The notes under the pieces: model-generated
Database searches by the model: none
What the model was told of the DNA's origin: nothing
Seen by the model: only the letters and a program-made list of their open reading frames with translations
Assembly (NCBI RefSeq): GCF_900111405.1
Contig: NZ_FOHJ01000007.1
Span: forward strand, 62,001-126,000
DNA length: 64,000 nucleotides
Direction: 5' to 3'
DNA from: Salinibacillus kushneri
GTDB lineage: Bacteria; Bacillota; Bacilli; Bacillales; Alkalibacillaceae
Part shown: one piece after another, positions 17,669 to 26,613 of the stretch
Layout of the letters: every line of letters starts with the position of its first letter
Position numbering within the stretch: the first letter of the stretch is position 1
Made by a program: the position numbers and the translations under genes

Positions 17669-18032
17669 GTTTTTGTGTTTTTCAGCTTTTAGGTCTTAAA
17701 TTTACTTTATCAGGTTTCAGAGAAGGTTTGTTTTTAGGCTTATTCTGTTACTTTCCTTACTATTTCTGTCTGTTTCCCCATTCATTCTGTCACCTTATCT
17801 TTTGCCAGTCTCTTTTGTCCTTAATCACGTCTATACCGCCAAAACTCACGTCACCAGGAGTAAATTCATGTCACTTTTATCACCTTTCCTCCCAAATGCT
17901 CCCTAATAAAAACACTTTCGAAAATATTTCATATAAATATAAAGGATTACAAAAATTTGGCGGGACATGAAATAACCTCCAAACATGTCTCTATCTATGG
18001 AAACCATACTAAAAATGGAGGGGGTAGATCCG
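17669..18032. repeat. Purine/pyrimidine-skewed intergenic stretch with GTGAC motifs
   Basis: On the minus strand the region is almost all purine and repeats motifs such as AAAGTGACATGA, GGTGACGTGA and AGGTGACAGAATGA at irregular spacing. Open frames crossing it on the plus strand lack ribosome sites and have skewed composition. Looks like degenerate intergenic repeat DNA. Confidence 0.4.
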
Positions 18033-18296
18033 ATGAATGATGATCTTTTTCAAAGCTATGAAATTAAAGAAAGAAACGGAAAATTAGCGATTACTTTGGA
18101 GTTGAATTCCCAGTTGGAGGAGTTTTCTTCTGAATTAGGCGTGAAGGATCATCATGAAGGAGGCGATATCCAGCAGGAAGCAGCCGATTATATCCAAAGT
18201 AAATTCCCCAAACTTGAAGAGGGAATTGTTTCTGTTATCGCTAATGAAATACCGCTTGTAACCTTCCCTTTAAATAAAAATAATTCTTACCAATAA
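18033..18296 (+). CDS. Small acidic protein, unknown function
   Basis: 87 aa from ATG 18033, 8 nt after a strong GGAGGGGG (an upstream in-frame ATG at 17985 lacks one). Acidic, no membrane helix or signal peptide. The C-terminal part (Y-I-Q-S-K-F-P-K-L-E-E-G-I-V-S-V) looks like a helix-strand unit. I do not recognise the family. Confidence 0.7.
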   Translation: MNDDLFQSYEIKERNGKLAITLELNSQLEEFSSELGVKDHHEGGDIQQEAADYIQSKFPKLEEGIVSVIANEIPLVTFPLNKNNSYQ

Positions 18297-18358
18297 ACAT
18301 AAATTTTCTCAAATTGCCCAAACTAATGGTTAACCGTTATGTACTAGGAGGAAGCAAT

Positions 18359-18832
18359 GTGAGAAAATTTTTATCAATATGGATAAGTTGTTGGATACTT
18401 TTTATCTGTTCTGCAAGTTTAGTGGCAGCTGAACAAGCCTATAAATATTTTAGTGTTGGAGATGCAGAAATTAGCGAGATTAATGAGCAAAGCTATAATG
18501 TGAGCACAAAAGGATCTAAACAGGATGAAGGATTTGTATTTACACCAAAATCAATTAAAGGTGGAAAGCAAATTACGTTTCAGCTTGATATGAAGGGTAA
18601 AGGCGAGGTACTTATTCGTGTTTCTGAATCAGATAAAGCAGGAAAATACATTAAAGAATCCATAAGCGATCCAATAAAGCTGGCAAAGGATTGGAAAACG
18701 GCTCAGCATAACTTAATGCTTTCTCCCAAAACCGCTGAAATAGACATTATGGTTTTAACCAATCGCAAACAACAGGCAACCTTTCAATTCAAAAATGTAA
18801 AAGTAAATGAACACAAACAGCCTACTTTGTAA
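18359..18832 (+). CDS. Secreted protein, unknown function
   Basis: 157 aa from GTG 18359, chosen because AGGAGGAAG lies just upstream. A Sec signal peptide is clear: basic start, hydrophobic core L-S-I-W-I-S-C-W-I-L-F-I-C-S-A-S-L, likely cut after V-A-A. The mature part is beta-rich (alternating polar/hydrophobic), Lys/Glu-rich and has no cysteine. It may be a carbohydrate- or wall-associated jelly-roll-like domain, but no family is recognised. Confidence 0.72.
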   Translation: MRKFLSIWISCWILFICSASLVAAEQAYKYFSVGDAEISEINEQSYNVSTKGSKQDEGFVFTPKSIKGGKQITFQLDMKGKGEVLIRVSESDKAGKYIKESISDPIKLAKDWKTAQHNLMLSPKTAEIDIMVLTNRKQQATFQFKNVKVNEHKQPTL

Positions 18833-18846
18833 CAGGCTGTTTTTTC
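18817..18846 (+). terminator. Terminator after the secreted protein
   Basis: ACAGCCT / AGGCTGT stem followed by TTTTTTCTT; the stem begins just before the stop codon. Confidence 0.85.
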
Positions 18847-18859
18847 TTGTGTTTCCATT

Positions 18860-19135
18860 TTGGGTCATAAACCATATACATATTATGAAGAAAATCATCA
18901 CACCCCTGTCCTTCTTAGAGAAAGTAGTGAAATAATGAGCTATCTGTGGGGAGTCGATTCCTCCACAAATGTGACCCAAGATTTATATAATTGTGTTTTA
19001 AACAACTATGGCAAGCCTGAATACTGGGGGCGTTATTTAACCACTGTCCCTAATGCCGCAGAAGGTTTAACCCAGGAGGAAATTGGGTTGCTTCATAATA
19101 GTGGTACAAAAGTGCCTACCATTCACCCCGTCTAG
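18860..19135 (+). pseudogene. Truncated DUF1906 (Rv2525c-like glycoside-hydrolase fold) gene
   Basis: The frame encodes Y-L-W-G-V-D-S-S, then C-V-L-N-N-Y-G-K-P-E-Y-W-G-R-Y-L and E-E-I-G-L-L-H-N-S-G-T-K-V, the start of a DUF1906 barrel (usually about 200 residues). It ends abruptly at 19135, inside the 3' end of the opposing gene. The TTG at 18860 has no ribosome site; the internal ATG (residue 27) has only a weak one. I read this as a 5' remnant left after a deletion. Confidence 0.65.
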
Positions 19136-19955
19136 CCTTCACATCAAAATACTTCACACTATACCCCACAAAGAAGATTAAAGACGTAAGAAGAGTGGTT
19201 ATATTTAATACAAACATTTGCAACACACCATTTCCAAGCAAAAAGCCAAATAAATATTCAATGACGGTATTGATTAACATAGTAATGAGAAAGATAACAA
19301 TATAAAAGCCCATTAAAGGCCATACATAGTCGTCTGTGAAGTCCCAGCTTTTTGAGAATCCCGGTGCTTCTTCTCCAAGTGTAACTTTGATGAGATAAAA
19401 ACTCCATCTTGTAATCCAATAGCCAACTAAAATAGCAAATCCTATGAAGGAAAGTATCATTATATTCGGACTAATAACACCAAACATAGCGACAGGAATT
19501 AAAAAAACAAACGTTAACCCTGATAAAATTAGAAAAAATAACAGATGACTGCCAAAAATAGGCCAAAAACGAGCAAGGGATTGTTTAATCACAGAAGAAG
19601 TAGTATACGTCTCGCTATTACGAATATGACTCATGGCAAAAAACACTGCACCATACGCGATCGGTAATAAAACCATACCACTTATTATACCTGTAATCGT
19701 TAGCCACACACTCCCCTCCTGAAGGGGCGCTGGTGTACTGGTAGAAATAATAGATTCATACCAGGTTGCACTTAATGATTGATCACCTATTAGCTCAACA
19801 CCTGTGAGTCCCATAATGATTGCATCCAGTAAATAGATAGGTGCTACTAAAACGAGGTAAATACCAATTAGCTTTGAAAAGTGACTTTTTATGATTGAAA
19901 AAACTAGCTTTAGGACCTCCCCTAGCTCCTTAGGTCGATGAAATAATTCATTCAA
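19116..19955 (-). CDS. Integral membrane protein, about six helices, unknown function
   Basis: 279 aa from TTG 19955 with GGAGGGG 4 nt upstream; an 18-codon longer frame has no site. About six membrane helices, with an external Ser/Thr-rich loop near residues 70-95. It resembles the membrane-domain family (DUF975 / glycerophosphodiester phosphodiesterase membrane domain) of Bacillaceae, but I cannot assign a function. Its 3' end overlaps the DUF1906 remnant by 20 nt. Confidence 0.75.
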   Translation of the reverse strand: MNELFHRPKELGEVLKLVFSIIKSHFSKLIGIYLVLVAPIYLLDAIIMGLTGVELIGDQSLSATWYESIISTSTPAPLQEGSVWLTITGIISGMVLLPIAYGAVFFAMSHIRNSETYTTSSVIKQSLARFWPIFGSHLLFFLILSGLTFVFLIPVAMFGVISPNIMILSFIGFAILVGYWITRWSFYLIKVTLGEEAPGFSKSWDFTDDYVWPLMGFYIVIFLITMLINTVIEYLFGFLLGNGVLQMFVLNITTLLTSLIFFVGYSVKYFDVKARRGEW

Positions 19956-20137
19956 CGTACCCCTCCTTCCATAATTTTTAGTAAAAAAATCATCTTCGGC
20001 ACACATTCAAAAACTTATATAATTCTATTTAAACATAACTTTAAGGGAAATCATGTCATAATAAAAGAGTTTAATATGAGGAAGGAAAGATGAAGAGTTC
20101 AGCCTTTTTATTTGATATATTCTATCACAACCAAGAC

Positions 20138-20659
20138 TTATTTCATTTTCTCAAACTCCTGCATAATCCGTTCCTCATTCAATGGACCTGTATGCTTATA
20201 GGATATAATGCCTTCTGAATTAATAAAAAAAGAGGTGGGAATGGGCTGTATTTGATATTTTGTTCCTACATTCAGCTCTTTATCAAGTAAAATAGGGAAG
20301 GATAATCCAAATTCATCAACAAAATCGGGTACATCCTGTTTTCTTATTTCAGTAGATGTGAGATTGACCGCTAAAATATTTATATTTTGTTCTTCGTAAA
20401 CTTTTTGCATAGCGGGCATTTCACTCCGACATGGCCCACACCAGGATGCCCAGAAATTGACCATCACAGGCTTCCCTCTATAGTCCGATAATGTCTTAGC
20501 CTCCCCTGTTAAAGTGGTTAATTCAAAATCCGGGGCATGATCTCCTACCTTAATTCCAACGTTTTCTTCAGCTTCTTTTTCATTCGATTGAAAAACAGAA
20601 TCATACACCGCCCAAAAAAACATCCCAGCGAGAACAACCAAAATGATAGCTTTTTTCAT
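20138..20659 (-). CDS. Membrane-anchored thiol-disulfide oxidoreductase (ResA/TlpA-like)
   Basis: 173 aa. N-terminal uncleaved signal anchor (residues 4-20), then a thioredoxin fold with W-A-S-W-C-G-P-C (CxxC near 74-77) and cis-Pro in I-Q-P-I-P-T-S-F-F. GGAGGAA site. It acts outside the membrane, reducing disulfides in apocytochrome c or spore proteins in relatives (ResA, StoA). No cytochrome genes are adjacent, so the client is unknown. Confidence 0.9.
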   Translation of the reverse strand: MKKAIILVVLAGMFFWAVYDSVFQSNEKEAEENVGIKVGDHAPDFELTTLTGEAKTLSDYRGKPVMVNFWASWCGPCRSEMPAMQKVYEEQNINILAVNLTSTEIRKQDVPDFVDEFGLSFPILLDKELNVGTKYQIQPIPTSFFINSEGIISYKHTGPLNEERIMQEFEKMK

Positions 20660-21005
20660 AGCCTAATTCCTCCATTGCTTATCCTAGGTTCGAAAACCAC
20701 GTTCCTTCTACTATTTTTCATTAACAGCCAGATATCAGGGACATTTGACCTATGAAGAGGGGAAGCCCCATGAGACCATAATCACTCCTAATGACACGCC
20801 AAAAGCTAGTCCAATACGAAGGGGCGAAGGGGTTACCAAATTAAAAGAATACAGAGTGAATCAAACGTTTCGACCTGTGTTTGGCTGTTTTTGTCCCTCT
20901 TACTCTTTTATACTTATTCCGGTTATGTACGATAAATACATTAGAAAAATCAGGAAAGTACAAGGTAGAAAGGATAGAACACACTTCAATGACTAAGATC
21001 CGCTG
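20660..21005. other. 346-nt gap without a convincing gene
   Basis: A plus-strand open frame of 83 codons (20745-20996) lacks a ribosome site and protein-like composition. On the minus strand a 29-codon stretch (ending near 20752) reads like one membrane helix, possibly gene debris. The upstream region of the ResA-like gene lies at 20660-20740. Confidence 0.4.
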
Positions 21006-21212
21006 TCACTTCGACATCCTCTTGCCTTTATTTACGACAAGTTTCCCTAACCAAATATAAATCACAAAATCAATGAAGAGTGACGTAAAGATTGAGATTT
21101 GCTTCCTTTTCTTTGATTTGGTACGTTTACTCAAATAGTAGTAAAAAATAGCATCTGCTATAAAACTTAAAATGATGATAAAAATGGATTCCATCGCGGA
21201 TGTGACTGCCAT
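21006..21212 (-). CDS. Small two-helix membrane protein, unknown function
   Basis: 68 aa, ATG with AGGAAG 7 nt upstream. Two hydrophobic helices (about 8-27 and 41-57) are joined by a very basic loop (SKRTKSKKRKQ), so the loop is probably cytoplasmic. No family recognised. Monocistronic. Confidence 0.65.
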   Translation of the reverse strand: MAVTSAMESIFIIILSFIADAIFYYYLSKRTKSKKRKQISIFTSLFIDFVIYIWLGKLVVNKGKRMSK

Positions 21213-21327
21213 TTTTTATCTTCCTATCAGTGTACAAGCTATCTATGGTTATTTTATTTTATCTATATGAAAGATTGATGAATATTCAATAACAATTTTG
21301 TGTAGTATAGTAGCTGATGTTTTAAGA

Positions 21328-21425
21328 GAGGCTGTCTTCACATAGCTTTACTCTCCCTATCGCAGCCCGAAATACACTACGCTTTCCGTGGACCAACTTC
21401 ACTTGAATTAATCCATATTGACTAT
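21328..21425. repeat. Degenerate Bacillaceae intergenic repeat
   Basis: Contains GAGGCTGTC and, further on, ACACTACGCTTTCCGTGG, close to the GCTTTCCGCGGGC core of intergenic elements I recall from many Bacillaceae genomes. Related sequence occurs at 51590-51690 in this window. No coding potential. Confidence 0.5.
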
Positions 21426-21436
21426 TGACATATCGA

Positions 21437-21471
21437 ACATAAAAAGAGCTGTCTCGATTGAAACAGCTCTT
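21437..21471 (-). terminator. Terminator of the MMPL gene
   Basis: AAGAGCTGT / ACAGCTCTT stem followed by TTTTTATG on the minus strand, 6 nt past the MMPL stop. Confidence 0.85.
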
Positions 21472-21476
21472 CTCTA

Positions 21477-23588
21477 TTATTCTTTTATCTGTTCAGGTGA
21501 TTTATCCTTTTCAAAAAGAACAATTAAAGCTGGCATGAGGACGCCACGAATGAGGAACGTATCCATTAAAATGCCAATAGCGACGATAAAACCAAATACA
21601 AATAAGATTTGAATTGGTTGTGTCATTAGTACGGCAAAGGTGGCGGCAAGAATGAGGCCGGCAGAAGAAATAACGCCCCCTGTATTTTCTACTGCCATTT
21701 CTACTGCTTTTTTCACTGGATGCTTCCTTCGTTCCTCTAAGAACCTTGATATTAACATAATGTTGTAATCGATACCTAAGGCAACTAAAAACACAAAAGA
21801 ATAGAGGGGTACACGATTACTTATCGATTCAATGCTGAACAATACATCTGTCAAAAACATCCCTAAGCCAAGCGCGGCGGCAAATGATACTAAAATTGTT
21901 CCCATCATATACAGAGGCATTTTGATAGATCGGGTTAAGAAAAATAGCATGATTAAAATCAACAAGGTTTCTAGTGTTACAATCACAATTAAGTCCCGAA
22001 TATTGACCATGCGATCATCCACTTGTGTAGCTGTTTCACCCACAAAATAAAGGGAACCTCCTACACCTATATTTTGAACAATTGTATCTGCATTCGCTCT
22101 CATTTTCTCAAGTGCATTCATCGTTTCTGTAGCATATGGACTTTCCTCAAAAGTTAATTGAAATTGTACAGCCCTTTTATCTCCTGACGTTCCATTCGGT
22201 CGCACACTACTTACCAAAGGTTGTTCAGACAGAGTTTCAACTAAAGCCTTTTTAGCATCGTTACTAATTTCCGATGATGTTTCCCATAGGACAGTCGTTG
22301 GAGCTAAGTCACCTTTTTCAAAGTTCTCTTCTAAAATCTCATAACCAACCCGTGACGGCATATCTTCCGGAAAGGACTTTATCGTATCGAACTGATAGTT
22401 TAAGTTTGTTAGATTACTTGCTGATAGGATTAGAACTACACCCATTACGATTACCGATACAAGTGGCCTCCTGACAACTGTCGCACCTACTCTTCCCCAG
22501 AATGTATGTCCTTGTTCATGCTGATCTCCTACATGTGGAATTTTAGGCCAAAAAGATTTGCGGCCAAATAGGGTAAATAACGCTGGCACTAAGGTCACAG
22601 AAGCAAGCATGACAAAAAACATCGTTGTGCCGAATAGTGGTGCAAAGTTTTGATAATCCCTAAACTCGGCAAAAAGTAACACGAGCATAGCCGCTAATAC
22701 GGTTCCACCTGAATAAAATACAGGGATGCCCGTCTCTCGCATGGCATCTTTCATTGCATCGAATTTGCTCTCCTTATTTTTTAATTCTTCACGATATCTG
22801 GAGAACACAAATAGCGAATAATCAATAATAGATGCAAATAGCAAAATCGACATGATGGATAAAGATTGGTTAGCTAACGGAAGGCCGGCTTTTCCAATTA
22901 AGCCTAGTACCTGGTTCACCACTTCATAAACAAATGCTGCCGCTAGTAATGGAGTCAGCGCAAGGAGTGGAGAACGGTAAATAACAATCAGCAGAACAAG
23001 TATTAATCCCACTGTTGAAATAATTAATACCATATCAGCCCTGCTAAATAGATTAACCGTATCAACCGCAATTCCAGCAGGCCCTGTCACATGTAAGGAT
23101 AAATTTGTATGTTCATTTGTTAAATTATCTATCTCATTTAGTATCGTTTCCAGCCCATCTGTCTCCAGAGCTTCATCAAAGTTTACGGGAACAACCGCCG
23201 TTGACTTGTCTTTTGAAAAAAACCCATTAAGCGCTTGTGGTGATAATTGTGCAATAGGAATAACCTGCTCCAGACCATCAACATTTTCTGGTGTTACATG
23301 ACGAAATAACTCCAGTAAAGATTCTTTGCCGATTTCCCCTTCTTCTGATTGGAACACAAGTAGTGCCGGGATTGTGTCTGTCCCTTCAAAGTGCTCATCT
23401 AACTTCTTTTGCGCAATAACCGATTGAGCATCTTCAGGGAGAGAATCCACACTGGAAACAACATAATCACGTGCACTCGGGGCAAACATAGCCAAAAACA
23501 TCATCAATAGAAACCAAGCTGCCAGTGTGATCCACATTCCTTTTTTCGTACACACAAAATCCGTAATATACCGCAAAAACCTTCTCAT
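21477..23588 (-). CDS. MMPL/RND-superfamily membrane transporter (YdfJ-like)
   Basis: 703 aa from ATG 23588 (GAGGTGA upstream). Typical MMPL plan: helix 1, a large external loop (about 40-180), helices 2-6 with the R-Y-R-E motif, a second external loop, then helices 7-12 with D-Y-N-I-M-L-I-S-R in the proton-relay helix. It likely exports a lipid-like or drug substrate using the proton gradient. Single-gene unit with no regulator adjacent. Confidence 0.9.
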   Translation of the reverse strand: MRRFLRYITDFVCTKKGMWITLAAWFLLMMFLAMFAPSARDYVVSSVDSLPEDAQSVIAQKKLDEHFEGTDTIPALLVFQSEEGEIGKESLLELFRHVTPENVDGLEQVIPIAQLSPQALNGFFSKDKSTAVVPVNFDEALETDGLETILNEIDNLTNEHTNLSLHVTGPAGIAVDTVNLFSRADMVLIISTVGLILVLLIVIYRSPLLALTPLLAAAFVYEVVNQVLGLIGKAGLPLANQSLSIMSILLFASIIDYSLFVFSRYREELKNKESKFDAMKDAMRETGIPVFYSGGTVLAAMLVLLFAEFRDYQNFAPLFGTTMFFVMLASVTLVPALFTLFGRKSFWPKIPHVGDQHEQGHTFWGRVGATVVRRPLVSVIVMGVVLILSASNLTNLNYQFDTIKSFPEDMPSRVGYEILEENFEKGDLAPTTVLWETSSEISNDAKKALVETLSEQPLVSSVRPNGTSGDKRAVQFQLTFEESPYATETMNALEKMRANADTIVQNIGVGGSLYFVGETATQVDDRMVNIRDLIVIVTLETLLILIMLFFLTRSIKMPLYMMGTILVSFAAALGLGMFLTDVLFSIESISNRVPLYSFVFLVALGIDYNIMLISRFLEERRKHPVKKAVEMAVENTGGVISSAGLILAATFAVLMTQPIQILFVFGFIVAIGILMDTFLIRGVLMPALIVLFEKDKSPEQIKE

Positions 23589-23605
23589 GCAGTTCACCTC
23601 ACCCT

Positions 23606-23647
23606 TTAAAAAGGAAGTGTTATCATTTATTTCATGATGACACTTCC
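23606..23647 (-). terminator. Terminator of the channel-like gene
   Basis: GGAAGTG / CACTTCC stem with internal pairing, followed on the minus strand by CTTTTTAAA. Confidence 0.7.
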
Positions 23648-23670
23648 ATTATTCTAAAACATGTAATTTC

Positions 23671-24285
23671 CTATGCACCTTTGTTATTCTTATAGCTTTT
23701 ATAGACTTCCTCCGCCTTAGAAAAAAACCATTGCAGGGCTAAACCTTGAACAACAATTCCTACAACCGACGTAGCCGTTAGCGCCCATATAGAAAAAACA
23801 TTCTCAATATCAAACATTTGGTGACCAAAAAATAACAGATGGCCAAAGACAACATATAATCCATTAAAATAAGTGAATACTGTATTTTCTATATTCCAGA
23901 TCCATATCGCTTCAATGACTAATAAGCCAAAAATCATCATGATAATCAGGGCCTTCGTACGGTAACTCCACTTCTTAATATGGGGAGTAATATAGTATTT
24001 CGTAATCGTTTTGATGCGAAATAGATAGAAAATACGTACAATTCTTGCTACCTGGAAAAACTGATCAAAGGGAATAATCGCAATAAGGAGAAATGGATTT
24101 TGCTTAATGAAACCCCACTTATCCCTCGTTAAAATGATGCGAATCACAAAATCACAGAAAAAGATTCCCCATACAATCCAGTTAATGGTTGAATCATAGG
24201 TATTCTCTGTCCAGAGTGTCATGATGGTAAGCATGACAAGTAAGATCATGATGCTTTCATAAATGGTTCTCATAAGCCGTCGCAT
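23671..24285 (-). CDS. Six-helix ion-channel-like protein with altered pore
   Basis: 204 aa. Layout of a voltage-gated-like channel: S1-S3, an S4-like helix with spaced arginines (R-I-V-R-I-F-Y-L-F-R-I-K, about 81-92), S5, a re-entrant region and S6. Where K+ channels have TVGYGD, this protein reads L-F-F-G-H-Q-M-F, so it cannot be a normal K+ channel. It may conduct another ion, or be a voltage-sensing or structural protein. AGAGGGGA site before the ATG. Confidence 0.75.
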   Translation of the reverse strand: MRRLMRTIYESIMILLVMLTIMTLWTENTYDSTINWIVWGIFFCDFVIRIILTRDKWGFIKQNPFLLIAIIPFDQFFQVARIVRIFYLFRIKTITKYYITPHIKKWSYRTKALIIMMIFGLLVIEAIWIWNIENTVFTYFNGLYVVFGHLLFFGHQMFDIENVFSIWALTATSVVGIVVQGLALQWFFSKAEEVYKSYKNNKGA

Positions 24286-24348
24286 TGATTTCCCCTCTTT
24301 AAATCCCTTTCCCCTATGTTACTCATCCTATTTGTTCATGACGATGTC

Positions 24349-25467
24349 TTATTCCTCTATAGCTCCTGCTACGTCATATAAGCTTACATCAATTTCTGTT
24401 TCCTGTCCTTGAACGAATTTAGCAAGCTCTCTGCCAAGATACGGACCACTTGTTAATCCGGAAGCACCTAGTCCATTTGCTACGTAAATCCCTTCAAAGT
24501 TTGGTAAAGCTCCAACTACAGGTAAAAATCCAGGCGTATACGGTCGAAACCCTACCCGCGCTTCGACAAGGGTACTTTCTGATAAACCTGGCGCTACTTC
24601 TAAGGCCTTACCCAGTACTTCGTTAACTCCACCAGCAGTTACTCGTTTATCAAGGCCTGTATCATTTTCATGGGTTGCACCAATCACAATCCGGCCCTGA
24701 TCAAAGGCCAGAATATGCTGATCATTTGGAGGCATTACTACAGGCCACTCCCTAGTATCCTCACCTGGAATATCCAAATGAATCACCTGACCTTTTTGAT
24801 AAGTAATAGCAAGATTTATGCCTAAGGGTTTAATGATTTCTTTCGACCATGCACCTGCTGTAACAATAACTTCATCGGCATTTAATGTCTGGTCCTCCAC
24901 TTGAAGCCCAGTTACTCGGTTTCCATCAAAAGTCAGGGAGGCATCACCTTTCACAAATACTGCACCATGTTTAGATGCCCCTCGTATCAACGACTGGCGC
25001 ATTGCCCGACCATCAACACGGGCTCCACCACTTACATGAACAGAGCTGTATCCCTCTTTTAATGGAGGGAAAAGCTTTTTCGTTTCTTCTGGAGTTAATG
25101 GAGTAATTTCCCCGATTTCCGGCGCATCCTCTCTTCGCTTTTTGGCCATATCAATCTTTTTCTGCATCTTTTCTATATTAGTATGTAAAAAAATCGTTCC
25201 GGAACGATGATACCCCGTATGGTTCTCCCCATCTTCTGCTAATTGCTGGACTAAATCCGGATAATAACGCGCTCCGCCTTTCGCTAATTTGTACCAGGCT
25301 TTATTACGGCGTTGTGAAAGCCACGGACAAATCATCCCAGCTGCTGAATCTGTTGCCTGTCCATGATCAAAACGATCTACAATCGTAACATCAGCTCCTG
25401 CTTTTGCTAAATGGTAAGCCGCTGATGCTCCGAGAATACCGGCTCCGACTATAATAATTTTCTGCAT
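24349..25467 (-). CDS. FAD-dependent amine/glycine oxidase-like (DAO family)
   Basis: 372 aa. N-terminal Rossmann motif I-I-V-G-A-G-I-L-G-A-S-A-A-Y and a C-terminal G-x-R-P-Y-T-P-G-F segment, followed by V-A-N-G-L-G-A-S-G-L-T-S-G-P, the second FAD-contact motif of D-amino-acid oxidase/dehydrogenase and glycine oxidase families. AAAAGGTG site. It oxidises a secondary or D-amino acid; the substrate cannot be told from the sequence. Monocistronic. Confidence 0.88.
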   Translation of the reverse strand: MQKIIIVGAGILGASAAYHLAKAGADVTIVDRFDHGQATDSAAGMICPWLSQRRNKAWYKLAKGGARYYPDLVQQLAEDGENHTGYHRSGTIFLHTNIEKMQKKIDMAKKRREDAPEIGEITPLTPEETKKLFPPLKEGYSSVHVSGGARVDGRAMRQSLIRGASKHGAVFVKGDASLTFDGNRVTGLQVEDQTLNADEVIVTAGAWSKEIIKPLGINLAITYQKGQVIHLDIPGEDTREWPVVMPPNDQHILAFDQGRIVIGATHENDTGLDKRVTAGGVNEVLGKALEVAPGLSESTLVEARVGFRPYTPGFLPVVGALPNFEGIYVANGLGASGLTSGPYLGRELAKFVQGQETEIDVSLYDVAGAIEE

Positions 25468-25606
25468 GTAAAAACACCTTTTCTATTCGTCATTTCTTTT
25501 TTCATTATAAACGAAAACTTTAGATTCAAGGAAGCTGTTCTCCCTGATGAAATTTTTCGACTGTTTGTCCAGGTTCATGCATAGAATTTAATAGGGAGGG
25601 ATTATC

Positions 25607-25972
25607 ATGAATATTTCCTTATCACCTTTAAAAGTAATGAGTTATGTAGTGGCTTATGTATTTTTAACATCCGGGATGATGAAACTACTGAACGAAGAGT
25701 TTGGGCAACACTTTGCAAATATGGGACTTCCCTATCCTTTTATATTTGTAAAAGTGATTGCTATTATTGAAATTCTCGGGGCTGTATTTCTGTTTATACA
25801 AAAATGGGTCAAGCTTGCTGTCATACCCCTGATTTTTATTATGTTTGGGGCTATCTTTCTTACTAAAATACCGATGATGCATACAGGTTTTATGGCCTTC
25901 GTTTTTGAATCCCGGCTTAATGTTATTATTCTAATTTTACTGTGGTATTTGTATACGAAATATCCGAAATAA
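25607..25972 (+). CDS. DoxX-family small membrane protein
   Basis: 121 aa with four membrane helices. The F-L-T-S-G-M-M-K-L segment in helix 1 and E-I-L-G-A-V-F-L-F in helix 2 are the DoxX/DoxD signature. GGGAGGG site. Family members support quinone-linked redox or membrane stress functions. Role here unknown. Confidence 0.8.
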   Translation: MNISLSPLKVMSYVVAYVFLTSGMMKLLNEEFGQHFANMGLPYPFIFVKVIAIIEILGAVFLFIQKWVKLAVIPLIFIMFGAIFLTKIPMMHTGFMAFVFESRLNVIILILLWYLYTKYPK

Positions 25973-26092
25973 AGCGGGCTCTGTGGCTTAAGTTAAAAAA
26001 TGTGGAATCAAAAGTTTGAACCATAAACGTTTTAATTGTTCAATCTACAATCGAAAATCATTCCAGACCCACTCAATCTATATCACTTAGTA

Positions 26093-26121
26093 TGAGGGAG
26101 GCAGTATGAACGGCCTCCCTC
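26093..26121. other. Hairpin between convergent transcripts
   Basis: GGGAGGC / GCCTCCC stem with a 10-nt loop just after the stop of the minus-strand small genes. No T-run follows on either strand, so terminator function is doubtful. Confidence 0.35.
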
Positions 26122-26127
26122 CTTACC

Positions 26128-26271
26128 CTAAAGCCCTCCGCAGCTTTTCTTGCTTTGTCTTTTCATTACTTGGTCCCTTACTCCACCATCTGCTAACTCT
26201 TCGGCAAATTCATGCTCTCGTTGGTTTCCCCTGCTTTTCCCATGAACCTTTGCGTTTTGTTTTTTATCCAT
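26128..26271 (-). CDS. Small basic protein, second of a coupled pair
   Basis: 47 aa from ATG 26271 (GAAGGAA upstream), overlapping the end of the preceding small gene by 8 nt. Lys/Arg-rich first half (D-K-K-Q-N-A-K-V-H-G-K-S-R-G), then an acidic E-F-A-E-E-L-A-D. No helix pair, signal or membrane segment. Family not recognised; overlap and ribosome site support reality. Confidence 0.55.
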   Translation of the reverse strand: MDKKQNAKVHGKSRGNQREHEFAEELADGGVRDQVMKRQSKKSCGGL

Positions 26272-26446
26272 AGATATTTCCTTCATTCGCTCCAGAAATA
26301 TACCCATTTTCTCCAGGGGCAAAGTTTACATCCTGCAAATTCACTTCACTGTGATCAGGATGAGCCGTGTGATGTTCGATTTCTTCCGTCTCAACTTTCT
26401 CAATTTCCCGCTTTTCCTGCTGCTTTTTCCGTTTTTTGTCCATCAT
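26264..26446 (-). CDS. Small charged protein, first of a coupled pair
   Basis: 60 aa from ATG 26446 with AAGGAG upstream (a second ATG follows at once). Highly charged N-terminus (K-K-R-K-K-Q-Q-E-K-R), His/Asp/Asn-rich middle, and a Gly/Asn-rich end. Predicted disordered. Possibly a small spore or stress protein, but that is a guess. A small hairpin and a TTTTTT run precede it at about 26460-26500. Confidence 0.55.
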   Translation of the reverse strand: MMDKKRKKQQEKREIEKVETEEIEHHTAHPDHSEVNLQDVNFAPGENGYISGANEGNIYG

Positions 26447-26613
26447 CACCTGCTCCTTTATAAAAAAGTAACAGCAAGGAAGCAATCATGCCTCCTTACT
26501 GTTAGGTTTTCATACAGCTTTATCCTTACTAGAGGAAATGTCTGTAAAAAATCTATACCATCCAGGTTGATGACGACCGTGTGCTAAAAAATACATATCT
26601 TCGGGTTTTGGCC

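Noticed and set aside
17593-17970. 125-codon plus-strand frame
   Set aside because: Begins inside the dehydrogenase, runs through its terminator and a pyrimidine-rich gap; no ribosome site.
20745-20996. 83-codon plus-strand frame
   Set aside because: No ribosome site, no domain, odd composition.
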